From NCBI RefSeq assembly GCF_000964005.1, contig NZ_JXYP01000031.1:1-64000 (forward strand): DNA of 64,000 bases. The letters run 5' to 3'. The notes beneath the pieces were generated by a model that saw only the letters and a program-made list of their open reading frames with translations, ran no database searches and was not told where the DNA came from. Source of the stretch: Williamsia herbipolensis. GTDB taxonomy: Bacteria; Actinomycetota; Actinomycetes; Mycobacteriales; Mycobacteriaceae. A program made the position numbers and the translations under genes. Numbering within the stretch: the stretch's first letter is position 1; the number at the start of each line of letters is the position of its first letter. Below, in pieces: positions 9,401-17,852 of the stretch.

Positions 9401-9992
9401 CCGATGCCACGGCCTGCTCGTATTCGCCTGTCTCCAGCGACGATCCGGCGTCGAGGTCGAGGGCGCGCAACCGCAGGGTCACGCATTCGGCGCGAATCGG
9501 GTCGGCCCAGTCCCCCGTCACACCGACGAGCGCCTCGTCGGACAACACCGCCAACGCCGCACGTGCTCGTTCGGCCACCGCCCGGTGATCGATCTCGCCC
9601 CGGGCGTCGGGGATCGCCGGCCGACAGTTCGCCCGCGCCGTCTCGAGGTCGACGGTGGCGGTGTCGGGGAGCAGCAGCCGGACGTTGCCGCCGCGCGACC
9701 GCACGCACTCGCCCGCGATGCCGGCGGCCTCGACCGCGTCGCGGACCTTCGAGATGAGTCCCCGCAGTGCCGAGGTCCACGATCGGGGCCGCCCGTCGGG
9801 CCAGATGAGGTCGGCCAGTTCGGTGGTGCTCACCTCACGCTGACGGTGCAGGGCGAGGTAGGCCAGGATCTCGACACACCGCGGTCCACCGACCACGCGC
9901 GGATCGACGACGCGTTCGCCGTGGACCGCCGACACGACCCCGACCGACACGACGCCGATCAGGCGAATCGTGATCGGAGCCCCGGTGTCCAT
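6441..9992 (-). CDS. Large SARP/BTAD-family transcriptional regulator with AAA+ ATPase and TPR-like region
   Basis: A 1183-residue regulator started at MDTGAPITIRLIG. In order it has a winged-helix DNA-binding domain (about 5-95; ELADLIWPDG and the SALRGLISKVR helix), a bacterial transcriptional activator domain (about 100-245, ending ADTLGVSPSAD), and a STAND-type ATPase with Walker A SGESGTGKTT and Walker B MLVIDDLQWAS. A long alpha-helical TPR-like region of about 600 residues closes the protein. No C-terminal LuxR helix-turn-helix is present. Proteins of this AfsR-like design respond to ATP and ligands and activate neighbouring genes. It is divergent from one propeller gene and convergent with the other. 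A TATCGT at 9999-10004 (minus strand) lies 6 bases before the start, suggesting a leaderless mRNA. Confidence 0.9.
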   Translation of the reverse strand: MDTGAPITIRLIGVVSVGVVSAVHGERVVDPRVVGGPRCVEILAYLALHRQREVSTTELADLIWPDGRPRSWTSALRGLISKVRDAVEAAGIAGECVRSRGGNVRLLLPDTATVDLETARANCRPAIPDARGEIDHRAVAERARAALAVLSDEALVGVTGDWADPIRAECVTLRLRALDLDAGSSLETGEYEQAVASAEALLAADPLREVGYRMAMRAYAALGDRAQALSVAARCRRVLADTLGVSPSADTDAVFTGLLRDDAATHISATVDVADEPVPVGWSTYPWLHIVGRGEQLRELDTAIEAAVGGHGRFVVVSGESGTGKTTVVTEAARRARAAGVEVVVGRCSENAATPYEPFVEAVTHEIDRRDTADTRAWLTRHGADILRLTPRAARRFGDLAPASVSDDRPLVMEAVATWLTGDPGTVTMLVIDDLQWASAATLAVLRYVVGASARSNLCVVATVRDDFAPHHELLATMHAAESAGRLHRIPLGLLTPTDVKELVELAGFDIDADALHQRSNGLPMFIASLMAAHWRMPEEALPSSVADAVAQLERRLSDATAGLLHLCAVIGMSVSRSVLRQAARSFDPDAFDDDTRFAEAIDELMLRRFLLSDDDSDDAMRLRHPLVRETLYATTAGAVRARMHSSVARALEAIGASVDTDDFVRLAYHFSRALDADRPAAAMYSRRAGESAHRVAAYEDAIEYFGDALERMVPRGDSVARCEVLIARGRSMRRIRDPQARPTLFEAAAMARRLGELDLQIAATLANALEGILFVQIQGIDHERVDSLGEALAAQEAAGVADDADTARLLSQLVIELGWENDWEARRGFALRALAAARATGDRDALAAVMLSVLIGLRVPECADLRELARTELSDLMSLATRRVRDPAVAIWSSRAEVEHGDPDVALRILDRITEAQTSRNPELAALVQYGLVGIDVTVGRLAQAEERIAMLNALPTAPGDHGKWGRLQLSLLAVNSLRGDFSAQVAERDTFAELARVVPMFRPILALALDDIGHTDVEGAAALRAEAVEVMEYYTAERVAEIPTSVLSSLYLAALARAAAVTRNLEACRAVYARLLPFADQTVMVWAAVFGVVHHHLAHLAVTLGDHTCAAVHLADARREHRRRGYVAWEIETEHLALMLAAETGAGVEPGELQAVSARAERIGATAIVRRVALLADALGV

Positions 9993-10095
9993 CCGACGAC
10001 GATATGCCGATGTCCCGACGCCGACCCTGCCGAGGCGAGCGCCCGGCCCGATCCACGTCCGCAAATCGCGACTCAACCATCTGTGAACTGCGGTT

Positions 10096-10112
10096 TTTGC
10101 ACTTTTTTCGCG
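10096..10112 (+). promoter_or_regulatory. Shared upstream element (copy 2) of the two beta-propeller genes
   Basis: TTTGCACT, three T, then TTCGCG, in the 232-base gap between the divergent SARP regulator and the second propeller gene. It matches the element at 4836-4851 except for one extra base in the gap. It lies 112 bases from the propeller start. The rest of the gap holds a 22-codon ATG frame at 10126-10194 with no other support. Confidence 0.4.
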
Positions 10113-10224
10113 CTTCGGGAGCACTATGGGTGTCGGCATCACACAGGTGATCTCGTGGCGGCGGGGAAGGCAACGCGCGAGGTCGAGACGATGAACATCT
10201 GATACGAACCAGCGGGGGCGCGAC

Positions 10225-11925
10225 ATGCACGGGGTGGACGAGAACGGTCCGATCGAGACGGGCGTGATCCAGAGACGGGTCGCGTCGCTCGACGGTGCAC
10301 GGGACGAGAGCGGGATCGACGGACCGACGGCGACCGCGCCGCGAGCCCGTGGCGGCCCGGCACATCTGCCGACCCACCTCGACCCCGTCGCGCCGCGGCT
10401 CCATCCCGGAGTCCCGGCCGTCCCGACCGCACCCGTACCGGCGACACCGCGGTGGAAGACCTCACTGCGGCGACGCGTGTTCCACACCCCGACATCACCC
10501 GTCGGCGACACCGGCGTCCGACGGATCGTCGGTCGCGCCTCGGTCGTCGAGACCGGAGGGACGGACGCCGGCGACACCACCTGTCGTCACATCCTGGAAT
10601 CGGCACCGCAGCACGGTCGGGTGACCGTGCGCGCCGATGGATCCTTCGACTATCTGCCGGGAACGGCGGTGCACCGCATGAGCCGCACGGCCGGCCCGAT
10701 CGCCGACCGCTTCCGCGTCGTCGTGTCCGACGACGCGGGCCGACGTCACACCCTCGCGATCACCCCGATCGTGTCCGCGGACCCCACGCGCACGCCGGTA
10801 CGGTTCACCGCGAACGCGACCGGCAGCGCGTCGATCGACCTGGGCGCGACCCCGCGGACCACGGCCCTCGACGCCACCGGCACCCGCCTGTACGTCATCA
10901 GCTCGGAAGCATCGACCCTGACGGTCATCGACACCGCCTCATCGAGCGTCATCGCGGTGGTCGATCTCGCGGGCGTCCCGGCGGCGCTGTGTGTCGACCC
11001 GACCGGCACGCGCCTGTTCGTCACCCTCACCGATGACGACACGATCGCCGTCGTCGACACCGCCTCGGCGACGGTGACCGGAGCCATCCGCGTCGCGTCC
11101 CCGGTGGCGATCGCGATGGCTTCCGACGCGACGCTCATCGTCGCCGGCGCCGACGGATCCCTGCGCATCCTCGATGTGTCCGGCCGCGAGCTCGGGCGCG
11201 TCGACGGACTGGGCCGGATCCGCTCCCTGCTGACCAGTGCCGACGACCGGCGCGTCTACGTGCTCGACGAATCGGGTTCCGACGCCGTCGTCCATGTCCT
11301 CGCGCTGCACGACGCGGCGACGGGCGCACCGCGTAGGGTCGGCGCGATCCGTGCCGACGGCTTCGTCCTCGACATGACCCTCGGCGCGGACGACACACGG
11401 CTGCATCTCATCTCGGCGAGCGCGCGCACCCTCCTCACCGTCGACACCCGCACCCTCATCGTCCAGTCGGCCATCGATCTCGGGGGCTTCCACACCGGCG
11501 TCGCCGCCGCACCCGACGGGCACACCGTCTACGTCGCAACATCATTCGGCGACGCCGTCTCGGCGGTCGATCTGCGCACCGGAACGGTGGTCGCCGCGGC
11601 ACCCACCGGCGAGTTCCCCCGCCACCTCGTGTGCAGTCCCGACGGCACCCGCGTCTACGCGGCGACCGCCGACGCCGTCACCGTGCTCACCCGGTCGGTG
11701 CCGGGCGCGATCGTGGGCCCCGACGACGGCATCGGGCGGGTCTACACCGTCGCCGGTGGTCCGCGCCACGGCTCGGTCCGCATCGAGGCCGACGGCAGCT
11801 TCGTCTACACCTCGGATCTGCCGTTCGTGCAGAACGACGAGTTCCGCGTGCTCGTCGACGACGGCCTGCGCACCGCGGGCACCGCCGTCATCTCCCTCTG
11901 CGCCGCCCCGCCCGTCAAGGCCTGA
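10225..11925 (+). CDS. Beta-propeller protein with cadherin-like end domains (paralogue 2)
   Basis: A 566-residue paralogue of the protein at 4883-6415. A Pro/Arg-rich disordered stretch (about 1-105) is followed by a cadherin/VCBS-like unit (about 120-185; PQHGRVTVRADGSFDYLPG), then a YncE-like beta-propeller with repeats such as LDATGTRLYVISSE, VDPTGTRLFVTLTD and CSPDGTRVYAATAD. A last unit, GGPRHGSVRIEADGSFVYT, closes it. No signal peptide is visible, so export by Sec is not supported. The gene is divergent from the SARP regulator and ends 3 bases before the convergent ABC transporter stop. The start is an ATG preceded by a weak GGGGG site. Molecular function is unknown. Confidence 0.8.
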   Translation: MHGVDENGPIETGVIQRRVASLDGARDESGIDGPTATAPRARGGPAHLPTHLDPVAPRLHPGVPAVPTAPVPATPRWKTSLRRRVFHTPTSPVGDTGVRRIVGRASVVETGGTDAGDTTCRHILESAPQHGRVTVRADGSFDYLPGTAVHRMSRTAGPIADRFRVVVSDDAGRRHTLAITPIVSADPTRTPVRFTANATGSASIDLGATPRTTALDATGTRLYVISSEASTLTVIDTASSSVIAVVDLAGVPAALCVDPTGTRLFVTLTDDDTIAVVDTASATVTGAIRVASPVAIAMASDATLIVAGADGSLRILDVSGRELGRVDGLGRIRSLLTSADDRRVYVLDESGSDAVVHVLALHDAATGAPRRVGAIRADGFVLDMTLGADDTRLHLISASARTLLTVDTRTLIVQSAIDLGGFHTGVAAAPDGHTVYVATSFGDAVSAVDLRTGTVVAAAPTGEFPRHLVCSPDGTRVYAATADAVTVLTRSVPGAIVGPDDGIGRVYTVAGGPRHGSVRIEADGSFVYTSDLPFVQNDEFRVLVDDGLRTAGTAVISLCAAPPVKA

Positions 11926-11928
11926 GCC

Positions 11929-13869
11929 TCAGCCGTCGGTGTCGGCGGTGACCGTCCCGGCGAACTGGCTGTTGTAGAGCCGGAAGTAGGCGCCGCGGGC
12001 ATCGATGAGCTCGTCGTGCGAGCCCTGCTCGACGATCTCGCCGCCCTCCATCACGAGGATGGTGTCGGCGTCGCGGACCGTCGAGAGTCGGTGCGCGATG
12101 ACGAAACTCGTGCGGTCGGCACGCAACGCCTGCATCGCCTTCTGGATGAGCAGCTCGGTGCGGGTGTCGACCGAGCTGGTGGCCTCGTCGAGGATCAGCA
12201 GTCGCGGTTGGGCGAGGAACGCCCGCGCGATGGTGATGAGCTGCTTCTCGCCGGCGCTGACACCGCCACCCTCCTCGTCGATCACGGTGTCGTAGCCGTC
12301 GGGGAGGATCGACACGAAGTGGTCGACGTGGCCCGCCCGTGCGGCGGCCATCACCGCGGCGTCGTCGGCATCGGGGTCGCCGTAGGCGATGTTCTCGCGG
12401 ATCGTGCCGCCGAACAGCCAGGAATCCTGCAGCACCATGCCCGTTCGCTCCCGCAGGTCCGCACGCGTCATGTCGCGCGTCTCGACCCCGTCGAGCGAGA
12501 TGGTGCCCGAATCCACGTCGTAGAACCGCATGAGCAGGTTCACCACCGTGGTCTTGCCGGCGCCGGTCGGGCCGACGATGGCGACCATGTGACCCGGCCG
12601 CGCCGTCAGCGACAGGGCCTCGATGAGCGGGGCGTCGTCGCGATAGCTGAACGACACGTCGTCCACCACGACCTTTCCCGCGTCGCTGACGGGAACCTTC
12701 GGCGACACCGGGTCGGCGTCCTCGACCTCGGCGTCGAGGATGTCGAAGATGCGCTCGGCCGAGGCGACACCGCTCTGCATCAGGTTGAACATCGACCCGA
12801 TCTGGGTGAGCGGCTGGGTGAACTGGCGGGAGTACTGGATGAACGCCTGCACCTCACCGAGACTCAGGCTTCCCGACGCCACCCGCAGACCGCCGACCAC
12901 CGCGATCGCCACGTAGTTGAGGTTCCCCAGGAACATGATGGTGGGCATGATGATCCCGGAGATGAACTGTGCTCGCCAGCTCGACGCGTAGAGCGATTCG
13001 TTGCGCTCGTCGAAGCGGTCGGCGACCTCCTGGGCGCGCCCGAACACCTTGATGACCTCGTGGCCGGTGAACGCCTCCTCGACCTGCGCGTTGAGCGCGC
13101 CGGTGCTCTTCCACTGCGCAAGGAAGTGGGGCTTCGACCGCTTGGCGACCATCGCGGTCGCGAGCACCGCCAGCGGCACGGTGACGATCGCGATCAGCGA
13201 CAGCAACGGCGAGATGATGAGCATCATCACCAGGATCGCGATGACCATCAGCAGCGAGTTCAGCAGCTGGGAGATGGTCTGCTGCAACGACTGCGAGACG
13301 TTGTCGATGTCGTTGGTGACGCGACTGAGCAGCTCCCCGCGCGGGGTGGTGTCGAAGTAGCGCAGCGGCAGTCGGTGGATCTTGTCCTCGACCTCGGTGC
13401 GCAGTTCGCGCACCGTCGACTGCACGGTGACGTTGAGCAGCAGGCTCATCAACCACGCCAGCAGCGCCGAGGCGACGTAGAGCACCAGCACGAGCGTGAG
13501 CGTCGACCCGAGCGCACCGAAGTCGACTCCGGTGCCCGGCGTGACGTTCATCGACGACACCATGTCGGCGAAGGTCCCGTCGCCGCGCTCGCGCAGACCC
13601 GCCACGGCCTGGGCCTTGGATAGACCGTCGGGCAACGACTTCCCGATCACGCCCGAGAAGATGATGTCCGTCGCGTGGCCGAGGATCCGCGGCGACAGCG
13701 CGGTGAGGACCACCGATCCGACCGCGGCCACGAAGATCACCACCAGCGACAGCCGTCGGGTCGCGAGCCTGCCGCCGAGGCGCTTCACCGACGGCTTGAA
13801 CGAGCGCGCCTTCTCCCCCGGCACCCCGCCCATCGGGATGCCGGGGCCGCCGCCACCGGGGCGCGTCAT
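11929..13869 (-). CDS. ABC exporter half-transporter, consensus ATPase partner
   Basis: A 646-residue fused membrane/ATPase subunit. The start is MTRPGGGGPGIP, because the reading frame extends far upstream only as a shadow over the neighbouring gene. A Gly/Pro-rich cytosolic N terminus precedes six transmembrane helices with a large extracytoplasmic loop (about 85-130). The nucleotide-binding domain has Walker A GPTGAGKTT, signature VSAGEKQ, Walker B LLILDEATSS and the switch His in IAHRLSTV. Its Glu is intact, so it is the catalytically competent half of the pair. The start overlaps the stop of the partner gene by four bases (ATGA). The substrate is unknown; the family exports drugs, lipids or peptides. 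Confidence 0.92.
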   Translation of the reverse strand: MTRPGGGGPGIPMGGVPGEKARSFKPSVKRLGGRLATRRLSLVVIFVAAVGSVVLTALSPRILGHATDIIFSGVIGKSLPDGLSKAQAVAGLRERGDGTFADMVSSMNVTPGTGVDFGALGSTLTLVLVLYVASALLAWLMSLLLNVTVQSTVRELRTEVEDKIHRLPLRYFDTTPRGELLSRVTNDIDNVSQSLQQTISQLLNSLLMVIAILVMMLIISPLLSLIAIVTVPLAVLATAMVAKRSKPHFLAQWKSTGALNAQVEEAFTGHEVIKVFGRAQEVADRFDERNESLYASSWRAQFISGIIMPTIMFLGNLNYVAIAVVGGLRVASGSLSLGEVQAFIQYSRQFTQPLTQIGSMFNLMQSGVASAERIFDILDAEVEDADPVSPKVPVSDAGKVVVDDVSFSYRDDAPLIEALSLTARPGHMVAIVGPTGAGKTTVVNLLMRFYDVDSGTISLDGVETRDMTRADLRERTGMVLQDSWLFGGTIRENIAYGDPDADDAAVMAAARAGHVDHFVSILPDGYDTVIDEEGGGVSAGEKQLITIARAFLAQPRLLILDEATSSVDTRTELLIQKAMQALRADRTSFVIAHRLSTVRDADTILVMEGGEIVEQGSHDELIDARGAYFRLYNSQFAGTVTADTDG

Positions 13870-15596
13870 CGGGCGTCCACCGCCATCTGCGACTCGACGA
13901 TCTCGGTGTAGGTGGGGCAGGTGTCGACGAGGTCGTGGTGTCGGCCCACGCCGACCACCCGACCGTGCTCGAGGACGACGATCTGATCGGCGTCGATGAT
14001 CGTCGAGATGCGTTGGGCGACGATGATGACGCACGCCTCGGTGGTCGCCGGCCGCAGCGCCGCGCGCAGGCGGGCGTCGGTGGCGAGATCGAGCGCGGAG
14101 AACGAGTCGTCGAAGAGGTAGATGTTGGGTCGCCGGATGAGGGCCCGGGCGATCGCGAGGCGTTGTCGTTGCCCGCCGGAGACCGTCGTCCCGCCCTGCG
14201 CGACGGCGGTGTCGAGCCCATCGGGCATGTCCCGCACGAAGTCCGCCGCCTGGGCGACGGTCAACGCCTCCCAGATCTCGTCGTCGGTGGCGTCGGGCCG
14301 TCCGTAGCGCATGTTGGTCGCGATGGTGCCGGAGAACAGGTAGGGCTTCTGCGGCACCAACCCGATGACGCGTCGCAACTCCTCGGGGTCGAGCGTCCGC
14401 ACGTCGGTCCCGCCGACCGACACCGCGCCGCCGGTCGTGTCGACCAGCCGCGGGATGAGACCCAGCAGGGTCGTCTTGCCCGAGCCGGTGGAGCCCACCA
14501 CGGCGGTGGTGGTGCCGGGGGTGGCGGTGAACGAGATGTCGCACAGCACAGGCGCATCGGCGCCGGGATAGCGGAACTCGGCACCGCGGAACTCGACGGT
14601 GCCGGGGTCGGCGACGAACGGCGCGGGCTTCGCCGGCGGTGACACCGAGGTCTCGGTGTCGAGGACCTCGGAGATGCGTTCGGCGCAGACCGTGGCGCGC
14701 GGGGCCATCATCGCGAGGAACGACGCCATCATCACCGCCATCATGATCTGCATGACGTAGCTGATCATCGCGGTGAGCGAACCGATCTCGACGGTCCCGT
14801 CGGCGATCTTGTAGCCGCCGAACCACACGATGGCCACCATCGTGACGTTGGTGATGAGCATGACGACGGGGAACATCAGCGCCATGAGGCGGCCCACGCG
14901 CAGCGCCGAGTCGGTGAGGTCGTCGTTGGCGCGGTCGAACCGCTCGCGCTCGTAGGGCTCGCGCACGAACGCGCGCACCACGCGGATACCGGTGATCTGT
15001 TCGCGCAGAACACGGTTGACGGTGTCGATGCGGCTCTGCATCGCACGGAACCCGGGGATCATGCGGGCGATGATGAGCGCCATGCTGCCGCCGAGGACGG
15101 GGACGGCGACGACGAGCACCCAGGCCAGCGAGCTGCCGACGTGGAGGCCCAGGACGATGCCGCCGATGCACATGATCGGCGCGGTGACGAGGATCGTGCA
15201 CGCCATCACCGCGAGCATCTGCACCTGCTGGACGTCGTTGGTGGTGCGGGTGATCAGCGACGGCGCGCCGAACTGGCCGACCTCCCGCGCCGAGAACGTG
15301 CTGACCCGCCCCATGAGGTCGCGGCGGATGTCGCGGCCCGCACCGAGCGACGCACGCGCACCGAAATAGCTCGAGGCGATACTGCACAACACCTGCACCA
15401 GCGAGATGCCGAGCATCCACATGCCGATGTCGACGATGTAGTCGGTGTCGCCGCGTGCGACACCGGAGTCGATGATGTCGGCGTTGAGCGTGGGCAGGTA
15501 GAGCATCGCGATGGTGGCGACGAGCTGGAGAACCACCACGGCGAGCAGTTCACGACGGTAGGTCGCGAGATAGGTACGCAGCAGCCGGATCAGCAT
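13866..15596 (-). CDS. ABC exporter half-transporter, degenerate ATPase partner
   Basis: A 576-residue subunit with six N-terminal transmembrane helices and a C-terminal nucleotide-binding domain: Walker A GSTGSGKTT, signature VSGGQRQ, Walker B IYLFDDSFSALD. The residue after the Walker B Asp is Asp rather than the catalytic Glu, and the switch position reads VAQRIST with Gln in place of His. One ATP site of the heterodimer is therefore expected to be non-hydrolytic, as in TM287/288-type exporters. It is first in a two-gene operon with the partner downstream. Confidence 0.92.
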   Translation of the reverse strand: MLIRLLRTYLATYRRELLAVVVLQLVATIAMLYLPTLNADIIDSGVARGDTDYIVDIGMWMLGISLVQVLCSIASSYFGARASLGAGRDIRRDLMGRVSTFSAREVGQFGAPSLITRTTNDVQQVQMLAVMACTILVTAPIMCIGGIVLGLHVGSSLAWVLVVAVPVLGGSMALIIARMIPGFRAMQSRIDTVNRVLREQITGIRVVRAFVREPYERERFDRANDDLTDSALRVGRLMALMFPVVMLITNVTMVAIVWFGGYKIADGTVEIGSLTAMISYVMQIMMAVMMASFLAMMAPRATVCAERISEVLDTETSVSPPAKPAPFVADPGTVEFRGAEFRYPGADAPVLCDISFTATPGTTTAVVGSTGSGKTTLLGLIPRLVDTTGGAVSVGGTDVRTLDPEELRRVIGLVPQKPYLFSGTIATNMRYGRPDATDDEIWEALTVAQAADFVRDMPDGLDTAVAQGGTTVSGGQRQRLAIARALIRRPNIYLFDDSFSALDLATDARLRAALRPATTEACVIIVAQRISTIIDADQIVVLEHGRVVGVGRHHDLVDTCPTYTEIVESQMAVDAR

Positions 15597-15687
15597 CGGC
15601 TCGACGATCCGGACATCTGACAGCGAGGGCCATTCACCCGGCTGAGGCTATCAACGTCCGACCGCGCGCGCGTCAGCCGAAAGTGCG

Positions 15688-15882
15688 TCACACGGTCGTC
15701 GAGATGGCCCTCGCGGGACAGCGGTCGACGGCGTCGGCGATCTGAGATGTCCGCTGCGTGACGGGTGCGTCGGGGAGGACATAGGAGATGCCCTCGTCGT
15801 CGGTCTGATCGAACACATCCGGTGCCGCGAGCACGCACTGGCCTGCGCCAACGCACGCGTCGCGATCGATCTCGATGCTCAT
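15688..15882 (-). CDS. [3Fe-4S] ferredoxin, P450 redox partner
   Basis: A 64-residue ferredoxin with Cys10, Cys16 and Cys55-Pro spaced as in the single-cluster [3Fe-4S] ferredoxins of actinomycete P450 systems (CVGAGQC, then CPARAI). It passes electrons from a ferredoxin reductase to the P450. The start at MSIEIDRD overlaps the P450 stop by four bases, so the pair is translationally coupled. No reductase gene is adjacent. Confidence 0.92.
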   Translation of the reverse strand: MSIEIDRDACVGAGQCVLAAPDVFDQTDDEGISYVLPDAPVTQRTSQIADAVDRCPARAISTTV

Positions 15883-17084
15883 GACGCCTCGACGGTCGGG
15901 GTGTCGAAGGTGATGGGGAGCGACCGGACGCCGTAGACGAACATGTCGTCCTTGAAGTCGATGTCGTCGAGCTCGGCGGCCACGGCGAGACCGGGGACAC
16001 GCGTCACGAGGGCGCGGTAGGCGATCTCGAGTTCCAGACGGGCCAGCGCCTGGCCCAGGCACTGGTGGACCCCGAATCCGAACGCGACGTGGTGTCGTGC
16101 GGCCCGGTGGATGTCGAGGGTGTCGGGATCGCCGTCGAAGGCATCCTCGGCGCGGTTGCCGGCGTCGGCGGAGATGATGACGCCCTCCCCCGCGGCGATG
16201 GTGGTGCCGGCGATCTCGATGTCGTCGGTGGCCACGCGCCGCAGGCCCTGGTGCACGATCGTCAGATAGCGCAGCAGCTCCTCGACCGCGGAGGTCATCA
16301 GCGCGGGGTCGTCACTCGCGCGGAGCTCGGCGAGCTGGTCGGGATGACGCAGCAGCGCGAGCGTTCCCAGGGCGATCATGTTCGCGGTCGTCTCGTGTCC
16401 GGCGATGAGCAGCAGGCTGCACATGTCGGCGACCTCGGCGGTCGTGAGGTGACCGGGGCGCACCTGGTTCACCACGAGGTCGCCGATGAGATCGTCGCCG
16501 GGGTTCTGCACGGCCTTGTCGACCAGGTCCCGCAGGTAGTCGGCGAGATCGTCACGTGCGGCCTCACGCTCGGCGATGGGGGCGCTCAGGGTGAGCTGCA
16601 CGCTGCTGCACCGCTGGAAGAAGTCGTGATCGGCGTAGGGCACGCCGAGGAGGTCGCAGATGACCAGCGACGGCAGCGGCAGGGCGAAGTCGGCGACGAG
16701 GTCGGCGTGGCCGTCCTTCGTCAGCATCTGCTCGAGCAACGTGTCGACCAACCCCTCGATGGCCGGACGCATCGACGCGATCCGCTTGACGGTGAAGTGC
16801 TTGATCAGCATCCGTCGCTGCTGCTGATGTTCGGGATTGTCCATCGAGATGAACGACCGCGTCCGCCGTGCCAGCACTCGCGCGGGGTAGCCGGGCCTGC
16901 GGAAGTCGGAGCTCAGGCGCGGGTCGACGAGGGCCTCGCGCTGCTCGTCGTATCCGGTGACCAGCCACGCAGTGGCGCCGGTCTCGATCCGTACCTTCGA
17001 GACCGGGCCGTTCTCGGTCTGCTCGGCGGGTGGGTCGAACGGACAGGTCCGGGTCATCGGATAATCCGGGATCACGTCAGACAT
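15879..17084 (-). CDS. Cytochrome P450
   Basis: A 401-residue soluble bacterial P450, resembling CYP105/CYP107-type enzymes. The oxygen-binding I-helix reads LLIAGHETTAN, the K-helix has the ExxR motif in EELLRYLTIVHQGLRR, and the haem loop FGFGVHQCLG supplies Cys342 as thiolate ligand. It hydroxylates or otherwise oxidises an unknown organic substrate using electrons from the ferredoxin that follows. It is transcribed away from the LGFP gene across a 138-base gap that must hold both promoters. Confidence 0.93.
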   Translation of the reverse strand: MSDVIPDYPMTRTCPFDPPAEQTENGPVSKVRIETGATAWLVTGYDEQREALVDPRLSSDFRRPGYPARVLARRTRSFISMDNPEHQQQRRMLIKHFTVKRIASMRPAIEGLVDTLLEQMLTKDGHADLVADFALPLPSLVICDLLGVPYADHDFFQRCSSVQLTLSAPIAEREAARDDLADYLRDLVDKAVQNPGDDLIGDLVVNQVRPGHLTTAEVADMCSLLLIAGHETTANMIALGTLALLRHPDQLAELRASDDPALMTSAVEELLRYLTIVHQGLRRVATDDIEIAGTTIAAGEGVIISADAGNRAEDAFDGDPDTLDIHRAARHHVAFGFGVHQCLGQALARLELEIAYRALVTRVPGLAVAAELDDIDFKDDMFVYGVRSLPITFDTPTVEAS

Positions 17085-17222
17085 CTAGCCTCCCTAATTA
17101 CGTGTACTCACCAACCATATCGGAAACGGCGGCGGGAACGCGTCGATCACGTCACCATCCGACGTCGAGGGTTGGTGCGAACCGTTGCCATGAGGGAACA
17201 ATCGACCCGGGTCGGTGACCTC

Positions 17223-17825
17223 ATGAAGCAGAAAGTGACATCCATGCGCATCAGAGAACGAGTGACGGCACTGACCGTCGCGGCCGTGACCGTGCTGACG
17301 CTGGCGTCGACGCAGCTCGCCGGAGTGGCGAGCGCCGACGACGTCTATGGCGAGTACACCGTGGGCGGGAAGATCGAGGAGGCCTACACGGCCACCGGCG
17401 GACCCGACAAGTGGGGCAACCCGTTGATCGCGGAGTCCCCGGCGTTCCAGGGTGGGCGGTTCCAGACCTTCGAGAAGAACGTCTCGTTCTACTGGAAGGC
17501 GAACGTCGCCGGCGGCACCGCGCACTTCGTGGGTGGAGCGATCCGCGGCAAGTGGGCGTCGTTGCGCTACGAGCGCGGTGTGCTCGGCTGGCCTCTCACG
17601 AACGAGATCGACGTTCCCGGTCGCGGGAAGCGACAGGATTTCCAGGGCGGCAACGTCTACTACTCCTCGGCCGGCGGAACGCGCACGGTGTGGGGCGGCA
17701 TCTTCAAGCGATGGGCGGCCAAGGGTGGATCGACCGGCTTCTTCGGCTTCCCGGTGAGCGACGAGTACCGCAACGGTCGGGGCTGGGCGCAGGACTTCAA
17801 CGGCGGAACGCTGTTCTTCCCCTGA
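17223..17825 (+). CDS. Secreted LGFP-repeat protein
   Basis: A 200-residue exported protein. The N terminus is a Sec signal peptide (basic RIRERV, hydrophobic core, likely cleavage after GVASA). The mature part carries LGFP-type repeats, seen as GPDKWGNPLIAES, RGVLGWPLTNE and GSTGFFGFPVSDE, with aromatic residues between. LGFP repeats are found in mycolic-acid bacteria and are thought to attach proteins to the cell wall. ATG at 17244 is an equally possible start (193 residues) and ATG at 17190 a less likely one. Confidence 0.85.
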   Translation: MKQKVTSMRIRERVTALTVAAVTVLTLASTQLAGVASADDVYGEYTVGGKIEEAYTATGGPDKWGNPLIAESPAFQGGRFQTFEKNVSFYWKANVAGGTAHFVGGAIRGKWASLRYERGVLGWPLTNEIDVPGRGKRQDFQGGNVYYSSAGGTRTVWGGIFKRWAAKGGSTGFFGFPVSDEYRNGRGWAQDFNGGTLFFP

Positions 17826-17852
17826 TCCCCACCTCGTGAGCCCGATTGCGGC

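Noticed and set aside
7644-10202. 852-codon plus-strand frame opposite the SARP gene
   Set aside because: Antisense shadow rich in Arg, Gly and His with no domain; the minus-strand gene has clear motifs.
6441-10580. Longer start for the SARP regulator, about 196 codons upstream
   Set aside because: The extra part overlaps the divergent propeller gene, has no family similarity, and the winged-helix domain begins properly at 9992.
11929-15420. One continuous minus-strand frame of more than 1100 codons across both ABC genes
   Set aside because: Its first 500 codons are an Arg/His-rich shadow of the upstream ABC gene; the real start is the ATG at 13869 overlapping that gene's stop.
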